Source: Scytonema sp. UIC 10036
GTDB lineage: Bacteria > Cyanobacteriota > Cyanobacteriia > Cyanobacteriales > Nostocaceae
Assembly (NCBI RefSeq): GCF_009725235.1
Contig: NZ_WJFC01000084.1
Coordinates: 1-54,547 of the forward strand
Direction of reading: 5' to 3'
DNA length: 54,547 nt
Below the pieces are notes generated by a model. The model was not told the origin of the DNA. It did not search any database and saw nothing but the letters and a program-made list of their open reading frames with translations. Positions 1 through 8,735 of this stretch are shown here, one piece after another. Position 1 is the stretch's first letter, and every line of letters begins with the position of its first letter. A program made the translations under genes and the position numbers.

Positions 1-27
1 CCCCCACTCCCTACCCCCTACTCCCTG
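1..27. repeat. heptameric short tandem repeat (CTCCCTA class)
   Basis: C-rich degenerate heptamer array at the window edge. On the minus strand it reads GGGAGTAGGG and supplies the last codons and the stop of the MATE gene. The same class recurs at 3371-3410 and 31050-31069. Confidence 0.7.
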
Positions 28-1411
28 TTAACTGCCCGATTTTGATGCGCTGCGGTATCTCAATCGTGCTAAACCGCCAGGTTAAAACGGCGGCTGCTAA
101 AGCAAGACCAATGACAAATCCCCACCATAAGCCAATGCCACCAAATCCCAATAACATACCAAGTGTGTAACCACAAGTTAAGCCAATACCCCAATATGCT
201 AAAGCGCCTATGAGAAGGGGAATTCGGGTATCTTTTAGTCCTCGCAGCGCACCAGCCGCAGCCACTTGAATGCCATCTGCTATTTGGAACATTGCTGCTA
301 CTCCCAGAAGTTGCTTTGCCAAACCGACAACGGTTGCATTCTTAGGATCGGTAGTGTCAATATAAAGTGATACGATCCTTTCTGGAAATACCCAGAACAA
401 GATGCCCATAACTGCCATGAATGCTGCACCCAACCCAATACCGACAAATCCTGCGAGCCTCGCTCCTGTAGGATTTTCTTGTCCCACGAGTTGCCCAACT
501 CTCACAGTTGTTGCTATTGAAAGTCCAACTGGAATCATAAAAGTTAGAACTGCCGTCTGAAAAGCAATTTGATGGGCTGCTAATGTCACTGTTCCCAATT
601 GTCCCATTAAGAAGGTGACGCAGGTGAAAAATCCGCCTTCTACTCCTGCTAATACGCCAATGGGTAAACCGACTCGCACCAATTCCCAAAAGACTTTGCT
701 TTCAAATTGATAGATTTTAGAAAATGCACGGTAAATTCGCAGTTGAGAGTGGTTGAGGATGTAAATTGCTAAAGCAGCAAACATCGCCCAATAGGACAAA
801 GCACTTGCATAACCAATTCCCGCTAAACCTAATGCAGGAAACCCATATTTACCAAACATTAAAATATAGTTACCTACAATGTTGAGCAATGTACCACCTA
901 TGACGATCGCAATCACGGGACGGGGTTTTGATAGCGCTGAGACAAAACTTCTCAGCACGGCAAAGCTCAGCCCAGGAAGATAACCCCATGCGATCGCTTT
1001 CAAATACTCTTGCGCTAATACAATAGTTTTAGGTTCTTGCCCGAACAACCGCAGTAGCGTTCCACCATTCCAGATCAGCAGTGTTATCGGAACTGCCAAG
1101 ATGAGTGATAGCAACAAACCTTGTCTTACCACCCGGCTCACTAGTTCCACTCGTCCGGCTCCGTAGCCTTCCGCAGCAAGTGGGCTAACTGAGGAAACAA
1201 TTCCAGAACCCATATACATTAGTATGTGAAATATAGATGCTCCCAATGCCCCGGCTGCAATGATTTGGCTTCCTAAACTACCCATCATCACTGTATCGAC
1301 AAAGGTTGTCGCTCCTTGAGATAGCTGTGCTCCAGCTAAAGGAACTGCTAAAATCAGACATTCTTTAATTTCTGTGATGACCCTGGATTTTGATATAACG
1401 TTCATAATCAT
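11..1411 (-). CDS. MATE family multidrug/cation antiporter
   Basis: A 466-residue, very hydrophobic protein with about twelve membrane segments in two repeated halves, which is the size and layout of NorM/DinF-type MATE exporters. These use a sodium or proton gradient to expel organic cations and drugs through the cytoplasmic membrane. The N-terminal PLAGAQLSQGATTFVDTVMM stretch and the first-half GGTLLNIVGNYILMFG stretch match conserved MATE helices; the substrate cannot be read from sequence. Two ATGs lie two codons apart (1409-1411 and 1403-1405) and either could start it. The final residues GSRG and the stop lie inside the tandem repeat at 1-27, so the native end was probably altered by repeat growth. 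It is followed on the same strand by no gene in the window; lipB lies upstream on the same strand. Confidence 0.9.
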   Translation of the reverse strand: MIMNVISKSRVITEIKECLILAVPLAGAQLSQGATTFVDTVMMGSLGSQIIAAGALGASIFHILMYMGSGIVSSVSPLAAEGYGAGRVELVSRVVRQGLLLSLILAVPITLLIWNGGTLLRLFGQEPKTIVLAQEYLKAIAWGYLPGLSFAVLRSFVSALSKPRPVIAIVIGGTLLNIVGNYILMFGKYGFPALGLAGIGYASALSYWAMFAALAIYILNHSQLRIYRAFSKIYQFESKVFWELVRVGLPIGVLAGVEGGFFTCVTFLMGQLGTVTLAAHQIAFQTAVLTFMIPVGLSIATTVRVGQLVGQENPTGARLAGFVGIGLGAAFMAVMGILFWVFPERIVSLYIDTTDPKNATVVGLAKQLLGVAAMFQIADGIQVAAAGALRGLKDTRIPLLIGALAYWGIGLTCGYTLGMLLGFGGIGLWWGFVIGLALAAAVLTWRFSTIEIPQRIKIGQLTGSRG

Positions 1412-1513
1412 TATGATTTAGAAGCCTGGAGTTACATTGTAACTTAATACTACACACATAGCATTGGCTTTCCCGATCCAACAGTCACGGTGATATGTTG
1501 TATGCGATCGCGC

Positions 1514-2176
1514 TCACAGCGATTCCATATCTATCATCTCAACATTAAAGACATCAGCGAAATTCTTTGCCACTTGAGAGCGTACCTCAGAACAAGTTAT
1601 ATTGGGAAGCCATTGAGCTAAACTACCCACAGGTCGATCGGCAATACCACAGGGGACAATACGCTGAAATCCTGTTAAATCAGGACAAACATTTAATGAA
1701 AAACCGTGCATGGTAATCCAACGGCTGACTTTAATGCCAATTGCTGCTACTTTACGTCCTTCGAGCCACACTCCCGTAAATCCTGGATTGCGTTCCCCTG
1801 CTAACCCGTAGAATCTTAATGTGATTATTATCACTTCTTCTAGTTGCCGCAGGTACCAGTGGAGGTCTTTACGATAATAATGCAAGTTTAAAATTGGATA
1901 CCCAACAAGTTGTCCGGGACAGTGATAGGTCACTTCACCACCTCTTTCAACTTGATGAATTTCATACTGGCTTTTGCTTGGGTCAAACTTGAGAAATTCT
2001 GGGTTTGCTCCTTGTCCCAAAGTATAGACGGGTGGGTGTTCTAGCAAGATTAGCACGTCATCTAGATGAGCGTTGTTAACTCGTTCCATTTGAAGTTGAC
2101 GTTGCCATCTCAGTGCTTCCACGTAATAAATTACTGTTTGGTTATATAACAAACATCGGCGATAGCGGAAAAACAT
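1514..2176 (-). CDS. lipB: octanoyl-[acyl-carrier-protein]:protein octanoyltransferase LipB
   Basis: 220 residues, normal length for LipB, which moves octanoyl from ACP to lipoyl domains of 2-oxoacid dehydrogenases and GcvH as the first step of lipoate synthesis in the cytoplasm. The family signatures are present: [12 protein letters not shown] with the conserved His, [19 protein letters not shown] with the catalytic Lys and following HG, and [13 protein letters not shown] with the acyl-thioester Cys. The position normally Gly after THx in RGGxxTxHxPGQ is Cys here, which falls at the variable site. The 5' end is not certain because the first dozen residues are not conserved in the family. The gene stands alone, divergent from lrtA. 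Confidence 0.95.
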   Translation of the reverse strand: MFFRYRRCLLYNQTVIYYVEALRWQRQLQMERVNNAHLDDVLILLEHPPVYTLGQGANPEFLKFDPSKSQYEIHQVERGGEVTYHCPGQLVGYPILNLHYYRKDLHWYLRQLEEVIIITLRFYGLAGERNPGFTGVWLEGRKVAAIGIKVSRWITMHGFSLNVCPDLTGFQRIVPCGIADRPVGSLAQWLPNITCSEVRSQVAKNFADVFNVEMIDMESL

Positions 2177-2720
2177 ACTACGGATTACCTAAAAAATCAA
2201 GTAGTGGCAGAATAAAATGTATTTCATGTTACCAAGTTGGTAACAAAAATTGTCAAGCTATGCAAAGGATTTTAAAGGAAAATCACGGGAATTTGTTTTT
2301 AAGAATACAAGGTGCTAGCTTTGATATATTAACCTCAATGGTGTTGGGAGGAATTCTCTGCAGTAACCGTCACGCCAAAACATATAGTTAAGAATGAACA
2401 CCGATGATGACGCCCAAGCGATCGACAGCATAAAATAGAAGAAAGCTGTAAAAACTCGTTTTTTCTTAAAAGGCAACAAGCCACTGAAGAAGCTCAATCT
2501 ACGATGTCTGCACCAATTCCAATTGCCTTTCAATCAGTTGGAAATATGGGCAAATGTTGTAGGTAATTTTGAGCTACGAAATTTCTGAAACTTCGCATTC
2601 AGTGGGCATCGGGTAAGTGTCAAACCAGTACTATATGTTCTGGCGACAGTGTTAGACCTTACCGCAATTCCTTTTCATCCAAACCAATATTTACATACAG
2701 CATTGAGCGGGAGAGTTTAC
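2177..2720. other. intergenic leader between lipB and lrtA
   Basis: 544 bases without a convincing gene. Short open frames on both strands (2113-2391 plus, 2315-2533 minus) have no recognisable domain and no good ribosome site. A long untranslated leader is known for cyanobacterial lrtA, so much of this may be lrtA promoter and 5' UTR; that is inference. Confidence 0.5.
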
Positions 2721-3371
2721 ATGAAGCTTGTCATCCACGGCAAAAATATTGAAATTACCGAAGCGATTAGGGATTACGTGCATCAAAAGATTGAAAAGGC
2801 GGTAAATCATTTTCAAAACATCACAAACGAAGTGGATGTCCATTTAAGCGTGGCTCGCAACCCCAGAATTAGCACAAAGCAATCGGCTGAAGTCACCATT
2901 TACGCAAATGGCAATGTCATCCGTGCAGAGGAAAACAGCGAGAACTTGTACGCTAGCATAGATTTAGTAGCTGATAAAATATCTCGTCAACTCCGGAAAT
3001 ACAAAGAACGGCGTCACGAAAAGAAAACTCATGCTCAAACGACCATTGATGGAGTAGTTCAGGAAACTGTTGTAAAAGATTTAATAGGCGATCGCACTCC
3101 CGAATTACCAGAAGAAGTGGTGCGATGTAAATATTTTTCTATGCCACCCATGACTGTTGCAGAAGCTTTAGAACAACTGCAATTAGTGGGTCACGATTTT
3201 TATATGTTCCGTAATGCAGAAACTGGAGAAATCAACGTTGTTTACGAACGCAATCATGGTGGATTTGGTGTGATCCAACCGCGCAATAATAACGGTCACA
3301 CACATAACGGTCACACAAACGGCAAGAACGGCAAAACAGCCCATGTGGCATTTTCTGAAAAAAGGGTATAG
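2721..3371 (+). CDS. lrtA: long-form ribosome hibernation promoting factor LrtA/HPF
   Basis: About 216 residues from the ATG at 2721, where the conserved [20 protein letters not shown] begins; an open frame 24 codons longer exists but is not family-like. The N-terminal 100 residues are the YfiA/RaiA ribosome-binding fold. The C-terminal half, [20 protein letters not shown] onward, is the dimerisation domain of long HPF, which pairs 70S ribosomes into inactive 100S dimers in darkness or starvation. lrtA is the light-repressed transcript of cyanobacteria. The tail is Asn/His/Gly-rich ([14 protein letters not shown]) and probably disordered. The TAG stop is the first base triplet of the tandem repeat that follows. 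Confidence 0.93.
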   Translation: MKLVIHGKNIEITEAIRDYVHQKIEKAVNHFQNITNEVDVHLSVARNPRISTKQSAEVTIYANGNVIRAEENSENLYASIDLVADKISRQLRKYKERRHEKKTHAQTTIDGVVQETVVKDLIGDRTPELPEEVVRCKYFSMPPMTVAEALEQLQLVGHDFYMFRNAETGEINVVYERNHGGFGVIQPRNNNGHTHNGHTNGKNGKTAHVAFSEKRV

Positions 3372-3410
3372 GGAGTAGGGAGTAGGGAGTAGGGAGTAGG
3401 GGGTAGGGAC
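3371..3410. repeat. GGGAGTA heptamer tandem repeat
   Basis: Five to six near-identical copies of GGGAGTA directly at the lrtA stop codon. This is the short-tandem-repeat class typical of heterocystous cyanobacteria. Confidence 0.85.
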
Positions 3411-3436
3411 AACAGAGAATTACTAGTGGCCCCAAT

Positions 3437-3552
3437 CTCGTTCCCAGGTTCTACCTGGGAATGCAGGTCGCGAGGCTCCGCCTCGCACTCCAGCTAGAGT
3501 ACAGGAGGCTCCGCCTCCTGTAAGGCATTCCCAGCCGGAGCCTGGGAACGAG
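3437..3552. repeat. dispersed palindromic repeat, long copy (CTCGTTCCCAGG family)
   Basis: Outer arms CTCGTTCCCAGG and CCTGGGAACGAG enclose two inner hairpins built on GAGGCTCCGCCTC and AGGAGGCTCCGCCTCCT. Shorter relatives occur at 5371-5431, 28635-28689 and 32896-32931. It lies between convergent lrtA and prxQ and may act as a bidirectional transcription end, but there is no T-run. Confidence 0.85.
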
Positions 3553-3556
3553 GTAA

Positions 3557-4018
3557 TTACCCGATCCCCCTATTTTGCAGCGTTTTCAGTGCTTCTTCGA
3601 CATGCCCTTTAAAATTAAACATGGAGTCGAAGACATACTGTACTACCCCTTCTTTGTCAATGACGTAAGTCACGCGTCCTGGAAATAAACCAAAAGCTGC
3701 GGTTGCACCGTAAGACTTGCGGGTTTGGTCACCTTTATCACTTAAGAGGGTAAAGGGTAGCTGATATTTTGTAGCAAATTTTTGATGGGATTCGGGGGAG
3801 TCACCGCTCACACCAATAACCTCTGCGCCAGCATTTTGAAAAACTTCATACTGGTCGCGAAAAGCACAGGATTCAGCCGTGCATCCTGGTGTGTCATCTT
3901 TGGGATAAAAATACAAGACGACAGCTTTTTTGGCACGAAAATCTTTAAGGCTGATGGGTGTACCGTTTTGAGAAGGTAACGTAAAGTCGGGGGCGGTGTC
4001 GCCTACTTTAATTGGCAT
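3557..4018 (-). CDS. thioredoxin-dependent peroxiredoxin, BCP/PrxQ type
   Basis: 153 residues, the standard length of bacterioferritin-comigratory-protein/PrxQ peroxidases, which reduce hydrogen peroxide and organic hydroperoxides with electrons from thioredoxin. The active-site segment [14 protein letters not shown] places the peroxidatic Cys at residue 46 and the resolving Cys at 51, the C-X4-C spacing that defines atypical two-Cys PrxQ. The N-terminal [15 protein letters not shown] and [15 protein letters not shown] are also characteristic. No signal peptide, so probably cytoplasmic. Monocistronic, convergent with lrtA. Confidence 0.95.
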   Translation of the reverse strand: MPIKVGDTAPDFTLPSQNGTPISLKDFRAKKAVVLYFYPKDDTPGCTAESCAFRDQYEVFQNAGAEVIGVSGDSPESHQKFATKYQLPFTLLSDKGDQTRKSYGATAAFGLFPGRVTYVIDKEGVVQYVFDSMFNFKGHVEEALKTLQNRGIG

Positions 4019-4077
4019 AGGTAGTTTAGATTTAAAACTGTGGAATTAAGTAAGTTGGCGCAGATAATCTTAACTGG

Positions 4078-4116
4078 TTCGTAGTTGCGCTAAGCGCGCT
4101 AAAGCGCAACTACGAA
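4078..4116. repeat. 14-bp inverted repeat hairpin
   Basis: TTCGTAGTTGCGCT (4078-4091) is matched perfectly by AGCGCAACTACGAA (4103-4116) around an 11-nt loop. It resembles dispersed palindromes of cyanobacterial intergenic DNA. No T-run, so it is not a convincing terminator. Confidence 0.75.
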
Positions 4117-4219
4117 CTCAATACAGTAATTTTACACTTCGTTACATAGTTTTTTGAATTGCTCTTGATTAGCAGTAGGAGGCAGAGTACTTTAGAGTAT
4201 CTTTTCCCATATTCTGTTT

Positions 4220-5353
4220 ATGCGTCTGACTTCTCTCGATGTTTTTCGGGGCATCACTATTGCTGGCATGATTCTTGTTAACATGGCAAGTATTGCTGAC
4301 CCCAATGTTTACGCACCGTTACTCCACGCACAGTGGCATGGTTGCACCCCAACAGATCTAGTCTTTCCTTTCTTTTTGTTTATTGTCGGTGTGGCAATGG
4401 CTTTCTCTTTGTCAAAGTATACTGAGAAAAATAAACCAGATGCATCTGTTTACTGGCGCATTCTACGTCGTGCTGCTATTTTATTTACTTTGGGGTTGCT
4501 ACTGAACGGTTTTTGGAATCAAGGGATTTGGACATTTGATTTAAGTACTATCCGTATCATGGGAGTGCTGCAACGTATCAGTTTGTCGTACTTACTTGCC
4601 TCTCTTGCTGTCCTCAATTTACCTCGTAGGAAACAGTGGATACTAGCAGGAGTTTTACTCCTTGGCTACTGGTTGACAATGATGTACATACCTGTTCCCG
4701 GTTACGGTGCTGGAGTGCTAACACGGGAAGGTCATTTCGGCGCTTACATAGATCGTTTAATCATTCCCGCAACACATTTGTATAAAGGAGATGGTTTTAA
4801 TAACTTAGGAGATCCGGAAGGACTTTTTAGCACAATACCTGCCGTTGTTAGTGTCCTTATCGGTTATTTTACCGGACAGTGGATACGAAATAAAAAAGAC
4901 ACTCATTCCGAAACCAGTATGGATTTAGTTCTGTTTGGACTGAGTTGCCTGGTTATAGGTGGAATTTGGGATTTAGCATTTCCTCTAAACAAAAAGCTAT
5001 GGACTAGTTCTTACGTAATTTTTACAAGTGGTTGGGCATTATTATTACTTGCAGCTTGTTACGAATTGATTGAAGTAAGACGGATACGGCGTTGGAGCAA
5101 ACCTTTTGAAGTGATGGGATTAAACGCTATTTCAATCTTTGTCGCTTCAATACTGTTAATTAAAATATTAGTAAGAACCAAAATTGGTGCTGGAGAGAAG
5201 GCGCTAAGTACTTACGAGTGGATTTATCAAAATCTTTTTGCCTCCTGGACGGGTACAGTCAATGGTTCTTTCTTGTTCGCCATCATGACTGTTCTATTAT
5301 GGTTAGCAGTTGCTTACGCCATGTATCGACAACGCTGGTTTGTTAAAGTATAA
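4220..5353 (+). CDS. NagX/HGSNAT-like acyltransferase family membrane protein (DUF5009)
   Basis: 377 residues with about ten hydrophobic segments. The opening RLTSLDVFRGITIAGMILVN and the next motif HAQWHGCTPTDLVFPFFLFI are the signature of the family that includes heparan-alpha-glucosaminide N-acetyltransferase and bacterial NagX. Family members are thought to carry acetyl groups across the membrane onto amino sugars. The His in HAQWHG corresponds to the region holding the acetyl-accepting His in the human enzyme; that assignment is inference. No sugar-metabolism neighbour pins down a substrate. It is a stand-alone plus-strand gene followed by a dispersed repeat. Confidence 0.85.
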   Translation: MRLTSLDVFRGITIAGMILVNMASIADPNVYAPLLHAQWHGCTPTDLVFPFFLFIVGVAMAFSLSKYTEKNKPDASVYWRILRRAAILFTLGLLLNGFWNQGIWTFDLSTIRIMGVLQRISLSYLLASLAVLNLPRRKQWILAGVLLLGYWLTMMYIPVPGYGAGVLTREGHFGAYIDRLIIPATHLYKGDGFNNLGDPEGLFSTIPAVVSVLIGYFTGQWIRNKKDTHSETSMDLVLFGLSCLVIGGIWDLAFPLNKKLWTSSYVIFTSGWALLLLAACYELIEVRRIRRWSKPFEVMGLNAISIFVASILLIKILVRTKIGAGEKALSTYEWIYQNLFASWTGTVNGSFLFAIMTVLLWLAVAYAMYRQRWFVKV

Positions 5354-5370
5354 AGCTAGCGACTCATCAC

Positions 5371-5431
5371 CTCGTTCCCAGGCTCCGCCTGGGAATGCCT
5401 GACTAGAGGCTCCGCCTCCTTTACCAGTCAG
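5371..5431. repeat. dispersed palindromic repeat, medium copy
   Basis: CTCGTTCCCAGG-CTCCG-CCTGGGAATGCC, then GAGGCTCCGCCTC and a TGACTAG...CCAGTCA flank. It is a shortened form of the repeat at 3437-3552. Confidence 0.8.
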
Positions 5432-5475
5432 ACTTGCTCAGCAGAGCTAAATATCACAAAAATAACGGTTAATCA

Positions 5476-6297
5476 ATGGTTGCTGAAATCAAAGAATTTG
5501 ATGCCCAGCACTGGGTAAAAACTCGTTCGTCTCTAAATCCCAACGAATCTACCTTTCTTGCTTGGAAGGGAAACATTTACGCTTTTGTTCCAGGAGAGAA
5601 GAAAAAACTTTTATTTAAAATGGTGGGCATGAGTGTCAGCAGGTGCATACCCACAGAAGAAGGTTGTTGGGATTTTACCTCTCGCGAATTGACTTATTAC
5701 CTTAACCCAGAAACTGGCGAAATTTTACACAAATGGGATAATCCTTGGACGGGGGAAACTGTTTCGGTAATGCACGTTGCCAATAATCCAGTGCAAGGTC
5801 ATTTCAAAGGCAAGTTTCCCGCACCTGTTGAGGGAGACAGCACAACTTTTGTATTTGATATTTTTCCTGTCTACCCCAACCCATTGGGGGGAAATCCTAA
5901 ATTTGCAGCCTATAGTCCTTTTACCACTTATCAAGCTGCAGAGTTGTTTAAATTAACAGTGCCAACTGTAGATTTATTAAACCCTGAAGTTGCATCTGTC
6001 ACTGAACTAAAACTCAGTTGGGACAGGATTGGTCAGTGGCTTCCTTGGATGAAGATGGGTGCTAGCCCCGGTCATCTTATTTATAGTGCCTATGGCAGCA
6101 AAGTTGACGGCTTTAGAGGATTGCCACAATTACTTCAAAATGAGATTGAGGAACGCGTTCCTTTGTATAGGAATGCGCCCAAGGCTTTCATGGATGGGGA
6201 AGATATGACTTCTTGGCTTTACTTTCAAAAGCACTTTGATGCTTATTTGGCTGGAGAAAGGTTTCCATTACCAGTGACCAGTGACGTAGAGGGTTAA
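5476..6297 (+). CDS. DUF1838 family protein
   Basis: 273 residues matching the DUF1838 family in its opening, FDAQHWVKTRSSLNPNESTF followed by LAWKGNIYAFVPGEKKKLLF, and in RELTYYLNPETGEILHKWDN. The fold and activity of this family are unknown to me. No signal peptide or membrane segment is evident. The protein is rich in Trp and aromatic residues and may bind a small molecule, which is speculation. Its stop codon overlaps the stop of the convergent SanA-like gene by two bases (6295-6296), so the two share a 3' boundary with no terminator between. Confidence 0.8.
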   Translation: MVAEIKEFDAQHWVKTRSSLNPNESTFLAWKGNIYAFVPGEKKKLLFKMVGMSVSRCIPTEEGCWDFTSRELTYYLNPETGEILHKWDNPWTGETVSVMHVANNPVQGHFKGKFPAPVEGDSTTFVFDIFPVYPNPLGGNPKFAAYSPFTTYQAAELFKLTVPTVDLLNPEVASVTELKLSWDRIGQWLPWMKMGASPGHLIYSAYGSKVDGFRGLPQLLQNEIEERVPLYRNAPKAFMDGEDMTSWLYFQKHFDAYLAGERFPLPVTSDVEG

Positions 6298-6899
6298 AAC
6301 TTTAACACGAGGTAGACGAAATAAAAGTAAGTTTCTCTCATCAAAAACTCAAATTGACTTTTGAAACTGCGGTAGCGGGTGGTAGGTGTTGGGGATGGAT
6401 ATGCTTCCATTCCCATGTCTTGCGCCATTAATACCGCCCGTTTAAGATGCAAGGGGTCACTGACAATTAGAAATTTTCTCAATTTCTTCTTGGAAGCAAC
6501 TTCTCGGGCATTTTTTAAGTTTTGATAAGTTGTGTAAGATTCTGTCTCAATCAGAATGTCCGCTTCTTTGACTCCCCTGTCCATAGCATAGCGTTTACCA
6601 ACGATCGCTTCGGCGAGTGCTTTTTCCGCACCTACACCTCCAGTAAAGATGATGTTACGAACTGTTCCTCGTTTATAAAGATTGATGGCGTGATTAATTC
6701 TTTCGCGAAACACTGGGGATGGTTGTTCTCCCCAAACTGCTGCTCCCAGTACTATCGCTGCATCAGCCTTGACAATATTATTGAGATTGCCGTAAATGTA
6801 AATACTTAAGGCTGTTGTGGCAAACACAAGTAGTGTTGCAGAGGCAATGCCAAGCAACACCAAGGCTAACCAATACTTTCTAGTTTGATAACTGGGCAT
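6294..6899 (-). CDS. SanA/YdcF-like DUF218 membrane-anchored protein
   Basis: 201 residues with one N-terminal membrane anchor (about residues 9-32) and a soluble DUF218 domain. The DUF218 core shows ADAAIVLGAAVWGEQPSPVF, the RERINHAINLYKRG helix and IIFTGGVG. Escherichia coli SanA, which affects outer-membrane exclusion of vancomycin, has the same architecture, and the domain probably sits on the periplasmic side. No enzymatic activity is established for the family. It ends on the stop of the convergent DUF1838 gene. Confidence 0.85.
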   Translation of the reverse strand: MPSYQTRKYWLALVLLGIASATLLVFATTALSIYIYGNLNNIVKADAAIVLGAAVWGEQPSPVFRERINHAINLYKRGTVRNIIFTGGVGAEKALAEAIVGKRYAMDRGVKEADILIETESYTTYQNLKNAREVASKKKLRKFLIVSDPLHLKRAVLMAQDMGMEAYPSPTPTTRYRSFKSQFEFLMRETYFYFVYLVLKF

Positions 6900-6956
6900 T
6901 GTCAGAATTCCCCGATTTCAAATTAATAAGCTTGTTTAACCTTTGTAACAATTCTT

Positions 6957-8057
6957 TTAGGGTTCTAACAACGTCCAAAAGTAACCATCTGGCGAAACGA
7001 AGGAAAAACTCATTTCCCCAAATTCATTGGCGACTAAAGTTGTATATTTTTGTACTGGGCTTGCTTTGATGCGATCGCAGTAGGCATTCAGCCCCGTGAC
7101 TTGGTAAGTATACAAACACATTCCCAAACACCCCGGTTGTGCAAATTCAAAACGGGCATCTAATTTGACAGAATTGGGAAAGCGAATGATGTAAAGTCTA
7201 CCAGAACGAGCCGCAGACAAATCTGTTTTTGAAGAACGGGGATCGTCAAAAGCTGTGACATAAAACTTCTCCTTTGGTTGGAGGTCAAAAATTTCTCGTC
7301 CTGCTAGGGAAGATTCATAACTAGTCTCCACATCATCACGTACTCGCAGCAGACCCAAAACCTCATCATAAAATTTTAAAGTTTCTTTAGAGTCATCTTG
7401 AATCACCATACCCATATGAGTAAACTGGCTGGTTTTTAAAGCAGAACTTTCGTTAATAACTCCATAATTCGGTACGGTGTAACCAAACCTCTCAAATAAA
7501 ACTTGTCGTGTCAGAGGCTGTAACAGAAGCATTTCGCGTACACCGACGGCAGGTTCAATAAAAGGACGGCTTTTTCTCTCCTTATTGTAAATGATTTCCC
7601 AACGAGGGTAGGTATACCAGATAGCCCAGCCTGCTGCTTTTGCATCTTCTATATGATTTAAAATATTGAGTACATCGGCAGTTAGGGTAGTAGCCCAACG
7701 ATTTCCCTTGACTTTCATAGACCCCATCTTTAATCCTTCCGAAGTGGGGTTTTGCCAAATCATTAAGCGGATCAACCCATGATCTGCATTTTGGTGGTAG
7801 AGACGAATTGAGTTTAAGGATGAATTGACGCCGTACAGTTGGTATGCTCTATCTGCGGATAGTTCCCCTTGCTGACCAATACGATAGCCGAATTGTTCCC
7901 AATACTGAATGGCAGAAATTGGTTCTTGAATGCCAATACAGACTTCGTAGATACCTTGAATAGCAGTTTGTCGCTCCTGAGCTATATTAGGGGAAAACAT
8001 AAAATTTTGATATAGTTGACCAACGTTATTTTTAACCAGACCTTCGCACTCTGGCAA
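6957..8057 (-). CDS. VOC superfamily (glyoxalase/dioxygenase-fold) protein
   Basis: 366 residues built of vicinal-oxygen-chelate betaalphabeta-betabetabeta repeats. One begins near GIYEVCIGIQEPISAIQYWE and another near FTHMGMVIQDDSKETLKFYD, and the protein ends with VSPDGYFWTLLEP, a typical VOC strand with a metal-ligand Glu. The size suggests two to three modules, as in extradiol dioxygenases and two-domain glyoxalases. Substrate unknown. It stands alone; the start was taken as the first ATG, but the first 30 residues look atypical and a later start is possible. Confidence 0.75.
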   Translation of the reverse strand: MPECEGLVKNNVGQLYQNFMFSPNIAQERQTAIQGIYEVCIGIQEPISAIQYWEQFGYRIGQQGELSADRAYQLYGVNSSLNSIRLYHQNADHGLIRLMIWQNPTSEGLKMGSMKVKGNRWATTLTADVLNILNHIEDAKAAGWAIWYTYPRWEIIYNKERKSRPFIEPAVGVREMLLLQPLTRQVLFERFGYTVPNYGVINESSALKTSQFTHMGMVIQDDSKETLKFYDEVLGLLRVRDDVETSYESSLAGREIFDLQPKEKFYVTAFDDPRSSKTDLSAARSGRLYIIRFPNSVKLDARFEFAQPGCLGMCLYTYQVTGLNAYCDRIKASPVQKYTTLVANEFGEMSFSFVSPDGYFWTLLEP

Positions 8058-8735
8058 GATTTTTTCTATTGTATTATGACTACTTTGAAGAAAATTGAGA
8101 AAAATTCTGTAGAAATCCTCTGAAAATTCGTAGTATCCTAGACATAGTGTTGGATTATAATCTAAGATTCTAACTTGAACGACTTTGCCATCGTGACAAA
8201 AGTTTGCTATCTATAAATTATCCAGGGTGACAATACAAAAAAATACGATTAATTTAGTCAAAAACATGGATGAAGTGCCTTTTCCCAGACAGTTAACTCT
8301 GGATTTCAGTATACATATTCTTATAAAAAAAATTTTTCTCTTCCTGATTGCAATGGATGTTATGGCCTTTCTCAGTCTCATGAGGTACACCCCCCTTTCA
8401 TGCTCCCTTGGTCAGGGGGGACAGAGGGGGGTAATTTTTGTACCTCATCAAGTTGAAATTTGCTGTACACCAATTTTTGATGAAGCTACACATACTTTTT
8501 ACCCCTCCTAACCTCCCCTTAGTAAGGGGAGGTTAGGAGGCGGTGGGGTTGTTTCTATGCATCTTCATATGGAAATGGTATTAAGCTTCACAAACTTCAA
8601 TTGGAAAAGAATTATTTTCATTTTTGCCACAAACATTGCTGCTTGTTGCTGAGATATCTTAACTGCGCCTGAGATCTCTCCCCAGAAATGTTTCCTTTTT
8701 TAGCTAAATAGTTTTTACACTTGCGTGAGGTACTC
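8058..8735. other. intergenic region with palindromic repeats
   Basis: 678 bases. A 94-codon open frame at 8227-8511 runs through repeat sequence and looks fortuitous. The region holds a C/G-rich inverted sequence at 8389-8434 and the hairpin at 8504-8540. The promoter of the response regulator gene should lie in the last 150 bases, but I see no clear -10/-35 pair. Confidence 0.5.
8504..8540. repeat. 17-bp perfect hairpin, CCTCCTAACCTCCCCTT
   Basis: CCTCCTAACCTCCCCTT (8504-8520) pairs perfectly with AAGGGGAGGTTAGGAGG (8524-8540) across a 3-nt loop. G/C-rich hairpins of this sequence are common dispersed repeats in cyanobacterial intergenic DNA. Confidence 0.8.

Noticed and set aside
2113..2391. 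92-codon plus-strand frame overlapping the lipB start
   Set aside because: No domain, no ribosome site, overlaps the conserved lipB 5' end and the lrtA leader.
3437..3552. CRISPR-like appearance from repeated GAGGCTCCGCCTC units
   Set aside because: The units are palindromes nested in one element, without regularly spaced unique spacers or cas genes.
8227..8511. 94-codon plus-strand frame
   Set aside because: Runs through C/G-rich dispersed repeats; composition is repeat-derived and no family is recognisable.
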